Shown here in pieces: positions 10,665 to 20,194 of a stretch of 27,639 nt of DNA. A model generated the notes under the pieces. The model did not search any database and had not been told where the DNA came from. It saw nothing but the letters and a program-made list of their open reading frames with translations. The translations under genes and the position numbers were made by a program. This DNA is from Chara braunii (taxonomy: Eukaryota; Streptophyta; Charophyceae; Charales; Characeae). Position 1 is the first letter of the stretch. Every line of letters starts with the position of its first letter. Location of the stretch: NCBI GenBank assembly GCA_003427395.1, contig BFEA01000986.1:142917-170555 (forward strand), written 5' to 3'.

Positions 10665-11330
10665 ATGATTAGCAAAGGTCGTAGGGGTGAACATTTCGTG
10701 GTAGAGGTTGATGTAGGTGGCCACAAAGTGGGCGCCTTCGCAGACATAGGCTGTACACATAACTTCAGCAGGCATGCTTGTGTGAACAGACTGCGCTTAG
10801 GGGACCAAGTGCAGCGGCTGAGCAGATCTGTAGCATGGTTGGTTGTCCAAGACTATGTTAAGCACGTAGTCTGCACTATATGGTTGTCCAAGTGCAACGG
10901 CTGAGCAGATCTATGCTCTCCAACAAGCACAGTATGGTTGTCCAAGACTATGTTAAGGACGTAGTCTGCACTTTCTACTATGGAGGAGGGGAACTAAGAT
11001 ACAAGATCTTGTTCCTTGCCAGCGAAGAACTGCCATTCGATATGCTACTAGGCATATACTACCTCGAGGTTGCTCAATCTCAATGTGATTGGGATAGGAA
11101 GGTGATGATTCACAAGTTGCCTAATGGAAGAACCGTTAGATTGCAAAAGTTCAAAGCTAGCAGTCTAGTGGAGAAGTATGGGTGCATGTGTGCATCTTCT
11201 TTCTATAACTATCATAGGCAGAATCGCGAGGAGGGCATGTACCTAGTCTTTGTCTCCGAGAAAGGGGAGGTCGTAAAATCACCCCCAGAGATAGAAACAA
11301 TCGTTCTTAGTATTCAGACCTTTTTTAGGA
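10665..11330 (+). pseudogene. Retroviral-type aspartic protease region and linker, remnant
   Basis: The protease would process the Gag-Pol polyprotein. The start shows EVDVGGHKVGAFADIGCTHN, in which ADIG stands where the family has the catalytic D-S/T-G triad, so the active site is probably altered (Ile for Ser/Thr). A partial internal duplication at 10805-10972 then throws the frame. Reading resumes from 10880 with DYVKDVVCTF, FLASEELPFDMLLGI (a flap/C-terminal-like hydrophobic segment) and WDRKVMIHKLPNG, followed by the linker to reverse transcriptase. The region sits between the gag zinc knuckle and the polymerase. Confidence 0.72.
10805..10972 (+). repeat. Imperfect tandem duplication inside the protease region
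   Basis: The segment starting CCAAGTGCAGCGGCTGAGCA at 10805 recurs at 10888 (one base different). Both copies end in a GACTATGTTAAG(C/G)ACG block followed by TAGTCTGCACT, at 10877 and 10972. The second copy has about 12 extra bases, so the offset grows from 83 to 95. Confidence 0.85.
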
Positions 11331-12268
11331 GCCCAGTGGTGTGGTGGAAAGGGAGGTTGTACATGCGATAGAAGTCGTCCCGGGTAGCAAAGTACCTAGA
11401 GGACGGATCTATAGGATGTCTTCTGCGGAGTTGGATGAGCTCCCCTACCAGCTTAAAGAGCTCACAGAAAAGGGATGGATTATGGTGCTCCAATCCTATT
11501 CGTTCCTAAGAAGCGAGGTACCTTAAGGATGTGCATTGACTATAGGGGCCTGAATGCCATCACCGTTAAGAACGCGGAGCCCCTACCTTGTATCGACGAC
11601 CTCTTGGATAGAGTGCAGGGATGTCGGTACTTCACAAAGATCGATCTGAAGTCCGGATACCATCAAATTGCCATTAGACCTGAGGACCAGCACAAAACCG
11701 CATTTTAGACCAGGTACGGTCTGTACGAGTTTGTGGTGATGCCCTTTAGTCTATGCAATGCCCCTGGGACATTCCAGCACGCAATGAATCGGATCTTTCA
11801 TGATTATTTAGGCAAGTTCATCGTCGTGTACCTCGACGATATCCTTATCTTTAGTAAGACTATAGAGGAGCACGTTGAGCACTTGAAAACAGTGTTATGG
11901 GTCCTAAGGCAGCACCAGTACAAGGTCAACTTAGAGAAATGTGAGTTCGTCGCACCAAGATCTTGTAGCTGGGTCATGAGATTTCCGCGGATGGGTCGAG
12001 GCCAGACGATGCCAAAGTGCCCAACAAACGTGACTGGCCGAGACCTCAGACTGTTAATGAGGTCCGGTCGTTTTTGGGGATGACGGGCTACTATCATCCG
12101 TTTGTCAAAAACTATAGTACTGTAGCTTCCCCATTAACCAACCTAACCCACCTTGACACCCCTTGGGAGTGGACTGAAGAGTGTGAAGCAAGCTTCAAGA
12201 AATTGAAGTATGCCCTGACACACTATGAAGTCTTCAAACTTTCGGATCCTGAGCAGCCCTTTGTAGTG
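11331..12268 (+). pseudogene. Reverse transcriptase remnant (Ty3/gypsy), truncated before RNase H
   Basis: This would copy element RNA into DNA. The fingers region begins with HAIEVVPGSKVPRGRIYRMS (11341 frame). The frame then shifts and continues with [25 protein letters not shown], a TAG at 11706-11708, RYGLYEFVVMPFSLCNAPGTF, and the catalytic FIVVYLDDILIFS with YLDD at 11829-11840. Another shift near 11960-12015 leads to the connection domain DWPRPQTVNEVRSFLGMTGYY. Homology ends at SDPEQPFVV (about 12268), exactly where RNase H should follow, and unrelated sequence begins. At least one stop and two frameshifts are present. The family is clear from the motifs. Confidence 0.9.
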
Positions 12269-12359
12269 CAAGAGGGCCGAAGCACTTTTTCAAGATCCAT
12301 CCCCACTGGCGACGCCGTGGGATTTCGGCAGAGGAAACATTTTGCGTGAGGGCAATCAC

Positions 12360-12447
12360 GCATTTTGCGACGGGCGGGGTTTGAACCTGGGAAGGCAGTG
12401 AGGAGGGACAGTACGGGGTGACTTGATAACCACTGCGCCAAGTGGCA
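12360..12447 (-). mobile_element. tRNA-derived SINE-like sequence (pol III A and B boxes)
   Basis: Read on the minus strand, CCACTTGGCGCAGTGGTTAT (about 12426-12445) matches the A-box region of a tRNA. GGTTCAAACCC (about 12378-12387) matches the B box GGTTCGAATCC. The spacing of roughly 40-45 bases fits a tRNA with a long variable arm such as Leu or Ser. The ends do not form an acceptor stem, so it is not a functional tRNA; it resembles the head of a tRNA-derived SINE. Its body may extend left to the retroelement break at about 12268. Confidence 0.55.
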
Positions 12448-12457
12448 CAGGTGGCCA

Positions 12458-12935
12458 GAACGGATGGAAACGAACTATTTGCGCCCCCCCCCATGTTTTG
12501 GCGAAGTTGAAGGTCAGGTTTGGGCGGGTTTAGGATGCGTCGTGGGGCAATCTCGGGGCTGGCAAGTATTGAGCCAAATGAACGGATGGAAGGGAACTAT
12601 CCCCCCCCTTTTCGGCGAAGTTGACGGTTAGGTTTTGGTGGGGGTAGGATGAGTTCTGGGAGTGATCCTCGGGCTTTCGAGGATTGAAGCAAGTGAACGA
12701 AGTGAACCACATCCCCCCCGCCCCCACATTTCGGCGGAGTTGGGGACCAGGTTGCGGCAGGGGTAGGATGAGTTTTTTTAGCGATTGTCGTTTTTTTGAG
12801 GTTTGAAGCACATGAAGGAAGTGAAGTACTTGCCCCCCCCCCCCCACCACCACCATGTTTCGACGGCGTCGAAGGCCACGTAGAGTCCTGATGTGGCGGG
12901 AACAGGGGTGGTGGCGTGCGGCTCCCGGGGATTTT
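12458..12935. repeat. Four-unit tandem repeat, 115-122 bp, with poly-C tract
   Basis: Units start at about 12458, 12580, 12695 and 12814. Each begins GAA(C/G)GGA-like, is followed by a C8-C13 run, then (T/C)TTCGGCG(A/G)AGTTG, then GGGGTAGGATGAGT-like sequence, and ends in TTGAAGCAA(G)TGAA. Identity is imperfect and the fourth unit diverges after its first half. Confidence 0.8.
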
Positions 12936-13540
12936 GGCATGTTGGCCAGGTGGCCAGTCTTCTTAACAGCTTGAAGACCCCCCTGATCAGGGGGCTGCTC
13001 TACACTGGTGAGGGTCTGCTCACACAGCACACCCTGGATCTGTCGTACCGCTGCTAGGGGCTGATCAAGATCTCAACCCCCTCCCTGACACGCGGTTAAT
13101 GGAAGGCCCAAAATTCGGGGGTTTTCGCCACATCACTACAAGTAATGTCGTCGAAACTTTTGCAAACAAACTATGCAGGCTCATAATACAAACATAAAAA
13201 AAAAAAACAGGCAAAAAAAATGAAAAAAATAACTTGAACAGCACTATAAAACCCTATTCGAAGTAGCTTTCGAAGTTCACCAAAATGTTTTTCGAATTCG
13301 GTGTTTTTGCTAACTTTTTCGTTACTCGTCCAAATACGCCGAAACTGAATACAAATATACCCTAAAGCTTATACATATCAGACAAAAAAACAAAACAAAA
13401 AAAAACAAAAATTCATGGATATGGCAGTTTTGGTCAAAAATTCGCCGAAAAAGACACCACCTATTAATCACGAGTGCCCTCCCTCCTCCAGCTGGCTTGC
13501 TGCAGCGAAGGCCAAGACCCTCCTGGTCTTAGTATACCTT
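12936..13540. other. Non-coding, A-rich sequence; no gene seen
   Basis: This stretch contains A-rich runs (about 13194-13230 and 13383-13412) and no convincing reading frame. CACTACAAG at 13134-13142 recalls a CACTA transposon end, but no inverted partner was found. Confidence 0.5.
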
Positions 13541-14160
13541 GTGCCTTTGGAGACACCAAGAGCCAGGTATCACCTCCCTCTTCCCTCTCTCTACTAATCC
13601 ACTTTCCCTACCTCTTCTCTCTCCTCTTACTCACCCCCTCTACTTCCTCTTCTACCTCACTCACTTCCCTCTAATCACTCTCACTACTCATACCCCTCTC
13701 CCCACCTTTCTCAACTTTCTCCTTCTCTCCTTCTCATTTCACTGCTCAACCCCTTCTCCCCCCCCCCCACCTTCCACTGCCTCTTTCCCCTCCTCTTTCT
13801 ACATTCCCCACCCCACCTTTTCTTCCACCACTCTTCCTCTCCCCACTCCGGTCCCCCACATACTTTATCACTTTCCTTTCTTCCCTTTCTCTACCTTACT
13901 TCTTCTCTACTTCTCTTCTCTCTCTTCATCTCTTCTTTCCCTTCCCTCTTCATCTTCTCTTCTCCCACCATCCACTATTTTACTCTATTTTATTCATTTA
14001 TTTTCTTTTCTTTTCATCCTCTTTTCTCTTTGCTTCTTGATCTCTCTCTACCATCCCCTTTCCTTCTTTCCCCCTTGCTCTTCATTGGTGTAGTTAGTTA
14101 ATTTCTTGCTCTCTTTCAGATGCTATTTCTTTCCTTGCTTATCTTGGTGTACATAGTATT
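13541..14160. repeat. Long C/T-rich low-complexity tract
   Basis: About 550 bases almost free of G on the plus strand. It opens a 184-codon frame rich in Ser, Leu, Pro and Phe that follows from composition alone. Confidence 0.85.
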
Positions 14161-14193
14161 GCTCTTCTCTTTTTTTTCTCGGCGATGCCCTCT

Positions 14194-14400
14194 TGCTCCT
14201 CTACGGAGGCGAAGTACTGCCGAAAATTTTTGATCCGTCCGTAGATTTTTTATTTATTTATTTTTTTTCCACTCTTTTTACTTAGTTTCTTGGTTCTTAT
14301 TTGGTTCTAATTTTAGTTTGTTGGTTCTTATTTGGTTCTGATTTTTCTGTGGCACATTTCTGCTCCTCGACGGAGGCGAAGTTTTGTCGAATTTTCCTAA
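14194..14400 (+). repeat. Direct repeats upstream of the left arm
   Basis: TGCTCCTCTACGGAGGCGAA at 14194 recurs with one change at 14361 (offset 167); each copy is followed by related T-rich sequence. Between them, a 30-bp unit around TTGGTTCTTATTTGGTTCT is tandemly duplicated at about 14284-14343. Confidence 0.75.
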
Positions 14401-14599
14401 TTTCCCAGCCCTTTTTTATTTTCGCTCTCCCATCACCCCTTCTCCCTACTTCCCCTTCCCATTCGGGCACCCTAGACCCGAACCATCCCTCCCCCTTTGA
14501 CGGCAACCGAGCTAGACTCACTAGCACCGCCCGTCGCTTTCTTCCACGGACCCCCCGCTACGCCCTCCGATCACGCGGACCTCCTCTGGCCCCCTCCAG

Positions 14600-14890
14600 T
14601 CCGACCTATCACCTCCCCATGGCCGACGGTGTGTCACAAGCCGCCGACGCGGCGACGACCTCGGCACCGGTGTCAGTGCGAATAAGCTTACAAGGGTATC
14701 CACCCTGGTTTTTGCAAGTGACAGAGAATAAGTTTGGTTTAAGATTTTAAGTATACCGCACGAAGGCGCGACAGTGTCTACGTTGACTGGATGGTTGACT
14801 AGAGTAGGGAGTGTGTGGCCGCGCAGACTTAAGGCGCGCATGCTCTTTTTGCTTTTGATCATTGTGAAAACCGGCGTTGATCGCCGACCC
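14600..14890 (+). pseudogene. Broken coding fragment at outer end of left arm
   Basis: From the ATG at about 14621 an open stretch ends in VRISLQGYPPWFLQ and ENKFGLRF (stop at 14748). After a one-base shift a further frame reads VYVDWMVD, stop, SRECVAAQT, stop, GAHALFAFDHCEN (to about 14870). The mirror copy at 27230-27480 encodes the matching segments VRIPSQGYPPWFLQ and ENSFGLK. Several differences between the copies are synonymous (CCA/CCG, CAA/CAG, GAG/GAA), which suggests past protein coding. The two stops flanking SRECV are present in both copies. I do not recognise the protein; a retroelement Gag is possible from the later zinc-knuckle-like segment. Confidence 0.45.
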
Positions 14891-15157
14891 GATCTTTTTT
14901 TTTTTTTTTTTGATTAAAACTAAGATTAAAAAAAAATTGTAGACTCAGACTTGGGCCTAGCATTTTCGGTTACAGCATCATATTTTCATCAGAGAGATTC
15001 AGGGATCGAGGTCAAGCAGTGACGCAAGGAGTTGAGGGCCTGACGAGGCTATCCCCCTTGGTTTTGCCATTGGCGGCATCAGAACGGTGCTAGCTTTTTA
15101 TTTTCCCTCGTTCGTCACATTCTGACGATCAAAACTCTCTGAATATTTTATTATTTA

Positions 15158-15415
15158 TTGGGGTACTATCTTTTTTGCGTTCCGACATTCCTTGACTTGG
15201 GCGAGAAGCCGGATTTAGTGGTCGTCACGACAGTCAAGGACCTTGAGTTCGTGCCTCTTTTGACGGGCCCATCCGGGTTCCGCACGTTTGGGATAATGGC
15301 AAGATTTGTGTGCCCTACCCATCCTGGAACGCAACCAAGGAGGTCAACGTGCATGGAGTTTGTGGTTCTGGCTTCCTTCGCTTCCCACTTGGAGAGTGTC
15401 GATAGCCTAAAGTAG
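15158..15415 (+). pseudogene. Coding fragment with mirror copy in right arm
   Basis: An 85-codon frame includes VVVTTVKDLEFVPLLTGP, then FRTFGIMARFVCPTHPGTQ. The right arm (about 26880-27050, minus strand) carries a matching TVTT..DLE..PL..GP segment with stops. The family is not recognised. It probably belongs to the same decayed protein as the fragment at 14600-14890. Confidence 0.35.
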
Positions 15416-15640
15416 ACGGGAAATCGGAGAAAATTCCGAGCTGGCCTGTGAGGCTACAGACCAAGGGTGGCCCCTCGTCGTGGGTGCTCAGCTTACCACC
15501 CGTCAGTTGCTGTGGGAGGATTGAGTGTAAGCATGCCCTGTTGGGATCCGAAAGATGGTGGACCGTGCACGGATGCAGTGACTCGATAGTGGGGCGGTGC
15601 GGGACGCTATTGAGAGACCGAAGAGGCGTCGCAGCAAGTT

Positions 15641-15961
15641 GTGGGCCGTGGTGAACTTTGTTCTTACCACGGTTTTCAAAATTTTCGATTGAATATTTGC
15701 TACTACTGCCAAGACCTGCATCGGGGCCGCCTCACCTGGCCCCCTCCTCAAGCTTCGCAGCAGGCCCGGGCCCTCGATCCTGCGGTCTGCAGAGACGGGG
15801 TTGAGTATGAGTATGCCTGGCAGGTGGGGGGACGAAAGGGTGACGCACTCTACTGGAGCAGAGCAGAGTTGAAGGCGAGCAAGGCGGAGGTTGGGGCGGT
15901 AACCTCCGAGTGGATTCGTCGGCAACCTTCGAGTATAGGGGCGAAAGACTGGTTGAGCTAA
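15641..15961 (+). pseudogene. Zinc-knuckle-like coding fragment in left arm
   Basis: The frame contains NICYYCQDLHRGRLTW. The minus-strand frame at 26139-26321 contains NICYYHQDLYQGRF, and a third degenerate copy lies near 26690-26790. CYYC..LH resembles the first half of a CCHC zinc knuckle, which would make these Gag remnants, but the final Cys is missing, so the reading is tentative. Confidence 0.3.
15646..15672. repeat. Perfect 7-bp hairpin
   Basis: CCGTGGT at 15646-15652 pairs with ACCACGG at 15666-15672 across 13 bases. Confidence 0.7.
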
Positions 15962-16431
15962 TCTGTGGCTGACTTCCCCGGAGCTCCCTTTGAGACAACC
16001 GGTACTGCTCTTAAGCGCTACCCGACTGTCTGTGGGGTTGGCCGCTGACAAAGAGTTGCGCTATCAGCAGGGGCAAAGCGAGACAAAGGAGCGACGACGC
16101 TAAGGCAAGAAAGCGGGCGCAGACGAGGAGGGAGGAGGAGAAGAAAATGAAAACGAACGTGGGCGCAATTTCGCGTCGGATACCTTCGAAACGAAGAGAT
16201 GGTTAGACAACCTGGCCGGAGTAGAGAGAACCCGTGGCTCGCCCGTTCCTGGACGGAAATAGGTGAGGGAAGAAGGTAAGTAGAGTTTTTTTTGGGAGGG
16301 CGCATCCAGATCTGAAGTCGGATTTGGAGTTTGGAGGTTGGTATTAGTATATAGAGAGGTTAGTAGGGAAGGCTGCGCGCGGAGATATGGCGGAAGCAGG
16401 CTATGGCAAGGATGGAAAAGCATAGATTTCC

Positions 16432-16453
16432 CTCGATCCTGCACGGGATCGAG
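16432..16453. repeat. Perfect 8-bp hairpin, mirror partner of the 180-bp repeat hairpins
   Basis: CTCGATCC (16432-16439) and GGATCGAG (16446-16453) flank six bases. The reverse complement aligns with the hairpin at 25444-25469 in the right arm. Confidence 0.75.
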
Positions 16454-16651
16454 CAAACTAAAGGCGATCCCGCGGTTTTGGCCCTGGGCGAGTTACATGG
16501 TGGGGTTAGATTTAGCTATCGGTTAGTAGAAATGGGGTTGGCAGGAAGCAATGTCGAGCGAGGATATGGATGGAGACATGAAGAAGAAGGAAGGAAGGTG
16601 TAAAGTGTAGTTGACTGTGAACGAAATTGGGCAAAGGGAGATCCTACACGG

Positions 16652-16930
16652 GGGTTTCAAGGGCTGGCGAACCCGAGATGGTGGTTAGAATAGGACGAGA
16701 ATACACTTATGTATGGTTAGTGAGTAAAAGCGTGCGCAAGCGAAGTCGCGGAAAAAAAAGAGAGAGGGGCGCGCGGACGTATTGACGAGGGTTTTAAGGG
16801 CTGGCGAGCCCGAGATGATGGTTAGAATAGGACGAGAATACACGTATGAGTAGGTTAGTGAGTAAAGCGTGCGCAAACAAAGTCGCGGAAAAAAAAAGAG
16901 AAAGAGGGGCGCACGGAGGTATTGACGAGA
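16652..16930 (+). repeat. Two-copy tandem repeat, 137 bp, nearly identical
   Basis: GGGCTGGCGA at 16661 recurs at 16798. The blocks GGTTAGAATAGGACGAGAAT, TTAGTGAGTAAA, AAGTCGCGGAAAAAAAA and ATTGACGAG follow in both copies with only a few differences. The copies are far more alike than the two arms are, so this is a recent duplication. Confidence 0.9.
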
Positions 16931-17205
16931 GAGGCGAAGGAGGCATAGAAAGCCCGTTAGTCGATGAAAACGGGCAGGAGAAGAAGTTAGTTTGAGGTTC
17001 GGACATCGGGCAAATCCGTTCATAAAGTTAGAATTGACAGAAAGTTAGTGATAAAAGAGTTAGGAGCGGCAGGCTGATTTATGTGGAAAGCGTAGCAGTT
17101 TGCAAAAGCATTTGGGCAACTTTCAGTCTAAATACAACTGTAATAGTTGTGCGTCCTTTTCGGGAGAAGACCAGGTAGTGAGAGGTGAGCCGCAGGATAG
17201 GCAAG

Positions 17206-17225
17206 CATCCGCTTGTCAGCGGATG
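17206..17225. repeat. Perfect 8-bp hairpin
   Basis: CATCCGCT at 17206-17213 and AGCGGATG at 17218-17225 flank the four bases TGTC. Confidence 0.8.
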
Positions 17226-18798
17226 AATCATGACTAACCTGCACGCTGGGTTCGGGGGATAGTAGTGACGGACTTACCTGTTTGACTGGTGAGTTTGTGC
17301 CAGAGCATGAAGCAGGAAAGCAATGTGTATTTCCAAGCTCTAGCGGAGGATTCATTATGATTTAGCACAACTTGCCAATGAAAGTATCCTGTGTCTATCT
17401 CTTCTCCGTTGTGGTAGTCGAGGACCGCGCTTCTTCCCGTTTGATCGTCGCTGCTCCCCCGAGGGATCGGCTGTCTTCAGCCTTGGTGGCCGTTTTCTAC
17501 GACCTATAGATTGTAGCCATCAATCTTCGGCCTTTCATGGTCGCCTCCATTTTTGGAGGGTCGCAGCCATCTCTGACGGGCAATGCACGGACTCTTGGCG
17601 CATAGGGGGGGGTACAAACAAGTTGGCGAAGCCACGTATGTAAGAGAGAGGGAGAGATTCACCAAGTTGTCTAACTACATCGCGTTGTTTCCTGTGCTAG
17701 GCTGTGCATGCACCGGGTCCAGTTCAAGCGGAAGATTCCTTCGCTAGCTGCATATTGGCAAGCTGCTCGGGTGAAGCACGTATGAAGTTGCCGGATCGCA
17801 GAACCATTCGAGCGTACCGGTGCACTCACGAAGAAAGAGGCACGTGCGCTTACCTAACCTGCATGTGGCAGAAGGCTCCGGTGGGAGATCCACTCCAGGT
17901 TTTGCCCACCCGATCAATGGCAGTGGACCAGCCGCAAGCTCGGAGACTTGCCTGACATCTGATGCGCTGCCCATCTGTCGGCCAAATAAGCGGGGCGCAA
18001 GATTACGGACATCTCGATAATCGGAGCAGTGAGGAGCAAGGTCGTGGAGACTGCAGTTTTACCTGCTGGCTGGTGCGTTGTTTATCGGGCTGATCGAGCT
18101 AGCCTTAGGCGAACTGCAAGGGTGCAGACTCACCCATAGCTAACGCAACTTGGAGTCGTGAGCTCGACGGAGGGGCTGAGTCTTTTGCAGAGGGGTATTG
18201 TTGCAAATAGAAGGGTCACCAGGGAGTCAACAGTTCGTGGGTGGGCTTCGGTTGACCAAGCTGTTCGGGATTTTGGCCATCATTGCGGAGCCTTCAGGCG
18301 AGTGAAGGTATCAAGGTCCTCTCCAGAGAATTGAGTTGTCCCTCTCTTGTATCTCGAGAGTCTGAAACCCCTTACTTTTGCCCTTCTTACTCTAAGTCTA
18401 ATCATGTTATGAGAGAAAGGCAGCAAGTGGGATTGCAACCCTTAGGGCCGCAACAAGACTCTGTGGGGAGTCAACCCACCGATTGCGGGAGCTCTGCCGG
18501 AACTCAGGAGGAGTTCTGGAGGCAGGGAACTGAAAGGTAAAAGTTCCACTTCCCTTCTATAAACCCAGCTATAACCCATTATCTGTATTCCTTGTTATGT
18601 TTTGACTGCATATATTGTGTGCACCCTTGCTTTGACTTTGAGTTTGACTTTCAGGACTTAAACCAGACTTAAATAAAGGAGGGTATGCATAATGTCAGTT
18701 TCGGTTTTATTGTCTGACTGAAAAGCAGATTGTGGGATTGAATCTGGGGGCGAGGATAGGAGGAAGGCAGTATTGCTTGTCTGACTGGTTTATCAAGG

Positions 18799-19058
18799 AC
18801 TGGGCAAGTCTCCATAAGTTTGGGGAAGCCCAGTGCTATGTTTATTTTTGAATTGTTTGGAGAACCAGACATGTTCCATAAGTTTGGGTGCTCTGGTTGC
18901 TCTGATTTGCGAGGGTTGTTTGTGACTAACTTTTTAGGAACCAAGCATTGTCCCATAAGTTTGGGTGGCTTGGTTGCCTTGTTTATTTTGAGTTTTCTCA
19001 ATTTCTTTAGCTTTTGAACAAGAAGGTCTGAGCATGTTCCATAAGTTTGGGTAGCTCA
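18799..19058 (+). repeat. Hairpin array, left arm (four units)
   Basis: Four units share the core TTCCATAAGTTTGGG but have different stems, each perfectly self-complementary. ACTGGGC/GCCCAGT (18799-18834), AACCAGA/TCTGGTT (18863-18898), AACCAAGC/GCTTGGTT (18939-18975), TGAGC/GCTCA (19029-19058). Unit centres are about 64, 76 and 87 bases apart. A fifth half-unit is cut off at about 19112. Confidence 0.85.
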
Positions 19059-19112
19059 ACCCCTTCCTGTTTTATTTAAGGGAACGAATTAGGAAGAGGA
19101 CCAGACATGTTC

Positions 19113-20173
19113 TCAATCCAAATGCACAAACTTTAACAGACAGTCATAAATCAATAAACGGACTTGAGACACTCATATAGATCCTTACCGATCAATAAAC
19201 TCAAATACATACCTCAAATAAATAACCCATATAAATATTCCTGAAAAGGATAGTTGTTGAAATAATATAACATCAAGTACATAGTCCTCACATAGCCAGA
19301 CACTAGACACACTCAATTATATTAAATGTGGCATATATGGATGAGTTCAGCATATAACTCAAGAGAAAAACCATCAGAAAAATAGTCTCAAATCCTTAAT
19401 TTAAACTCCATATACATTCAAGTGGATGGTCCAAACCTGGGAAGGTTCCAGCAGAGGCCTAACATTTCTTACACCCTATTCCCCTATCAAAGGTACGCAG
19501 GATGTACTAAGCCTTAGTCCGTTCATTATCACTTCGACTGCCCCTAGGATCAAATATCCCTTGCGTAAAGCAAATGCCATGCAAATCTACTATCTTTTCT
19601 GCTTATATAACTTCATCAATCCCTTAAACCCACACTCAAGGATCTCAATCCTTGCTCATAAAGGCTTTCAACACCAATGGCCTAACTCTCCTCGAAGTCC
19701 CTTAGTGACTTTTAACTTAATAGGCCCCCTTACTCATTTTCAGCCTCATCCTAATACAAGAGTACCAGGTCCCTCTCATGAACACTCTGATAACTTTTTC
19801 GACCATAATAGGTACCTTACAGGGCCAACTCCCACAACCATCATACTTAGCCATGTTGATACCACCTCATCTCACCTTAGCCATATCAACCGTGCAAAAC
19901 ATCATCCAAACCCGCCAACTATCAGGGCCAAGAGGGGTACCAACTCCAACTACCATCATACTAGCCAGAGTAAGTGTGCGCATAGTCAAAACGCTTATCA
20001 CTCTCGGGCCACCCTTACTGCATCAAACAAAACCCACTCGCATATTCAATCTTCACTCTGGCTTATACCCTCAAACGATTAATCACAAAAGAAAAAAAAC
20101 TTCTCACTTTGCCTATTTCTCACATTCTCATACCCGGATGTCGTTCCACCAGGGACAACGGCAGGCAACCGTT
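19113..20173. other. AT-rich spacer, no gene recognised
   Basis: This stretch is not shared with the right arm. A 218-codon plus-strand frame (19426-20082) is compositional, with no motif. One imperfect duplication is visible: CAACTCCCACAACCATCATA at about 19827 resembles CAACTCCAACTACCATCATA at 19941. If the primer site at 20174 is real, this is the leader or interior of that element on the minus strand. Confidence 0.45.
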
Positions 20174-20192
20174 ATCCCCGGCAACGGCGCCA
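20174..20192 (-). other. Primer-binding site, tRNA-Asp type
   Basis: The plus strand reads ATCCCCGGCAACGGCGCCA, which from memory is the 3' end of plant tRNA-Asp including CCA. The minus strand therefore carries TGGCGCCGTTGCCGGGGAT, a full-length PBS as used by some plant Ty3/gypsy elements. It is preceded on the minus strand by GACA and two bases, a normal LTR end and spacer. Confidence 0.75.
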
Positions 20193-20194
20193 CC

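Larger units (their letters stand above)
14676..19112 (+). repeat. Left copy of a long inverted repeat
   Basis: Segments of this stretch match the reverse complement of the right half of the window in order: 14676-14890 with 27230-27443; 15190-15340 with 26880-27060; 15690-15850 with 26125-26250; around 16432 with 25444; 18110-18540 with 23846-24270; 18690-19110 with 23250-23700. Alignment by eye shows clear but imperfect identity with many small gaps. Similarity breaks at about 19112, in the middle of a hairpin unit, so this copy is truncated there. No recognisable homology was found for 17100-18100, which is otherwise empty of genes. Confidence 0.78.

Noticed and set aside
12360-12447. Functional tRNA gene
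   Set aside because: A and B boxes are recognisable but the ends do not pair into an acceptor stem and no clear anticodon arm was found.
13134-13142. CACTACAAG as a CACTA transposon end
   Set aside because: Only nine bases match and no inverted partner or transposase was found.
13539-14093. 184-codon plus-strand frame
   Set aside because: It lies in an almost pure C/T tract; absence of stops follows from composition, and the peptide is Ser/Leu/Pro/Phe low complexity.
18669-19001. Similar peptides in left (minus) and right (23528-23758, plus) arms
   Set aside because: The similarity follows from the nucleotide homology of the arms and runs through the hairpin array; no evidence of codon-level constraint.
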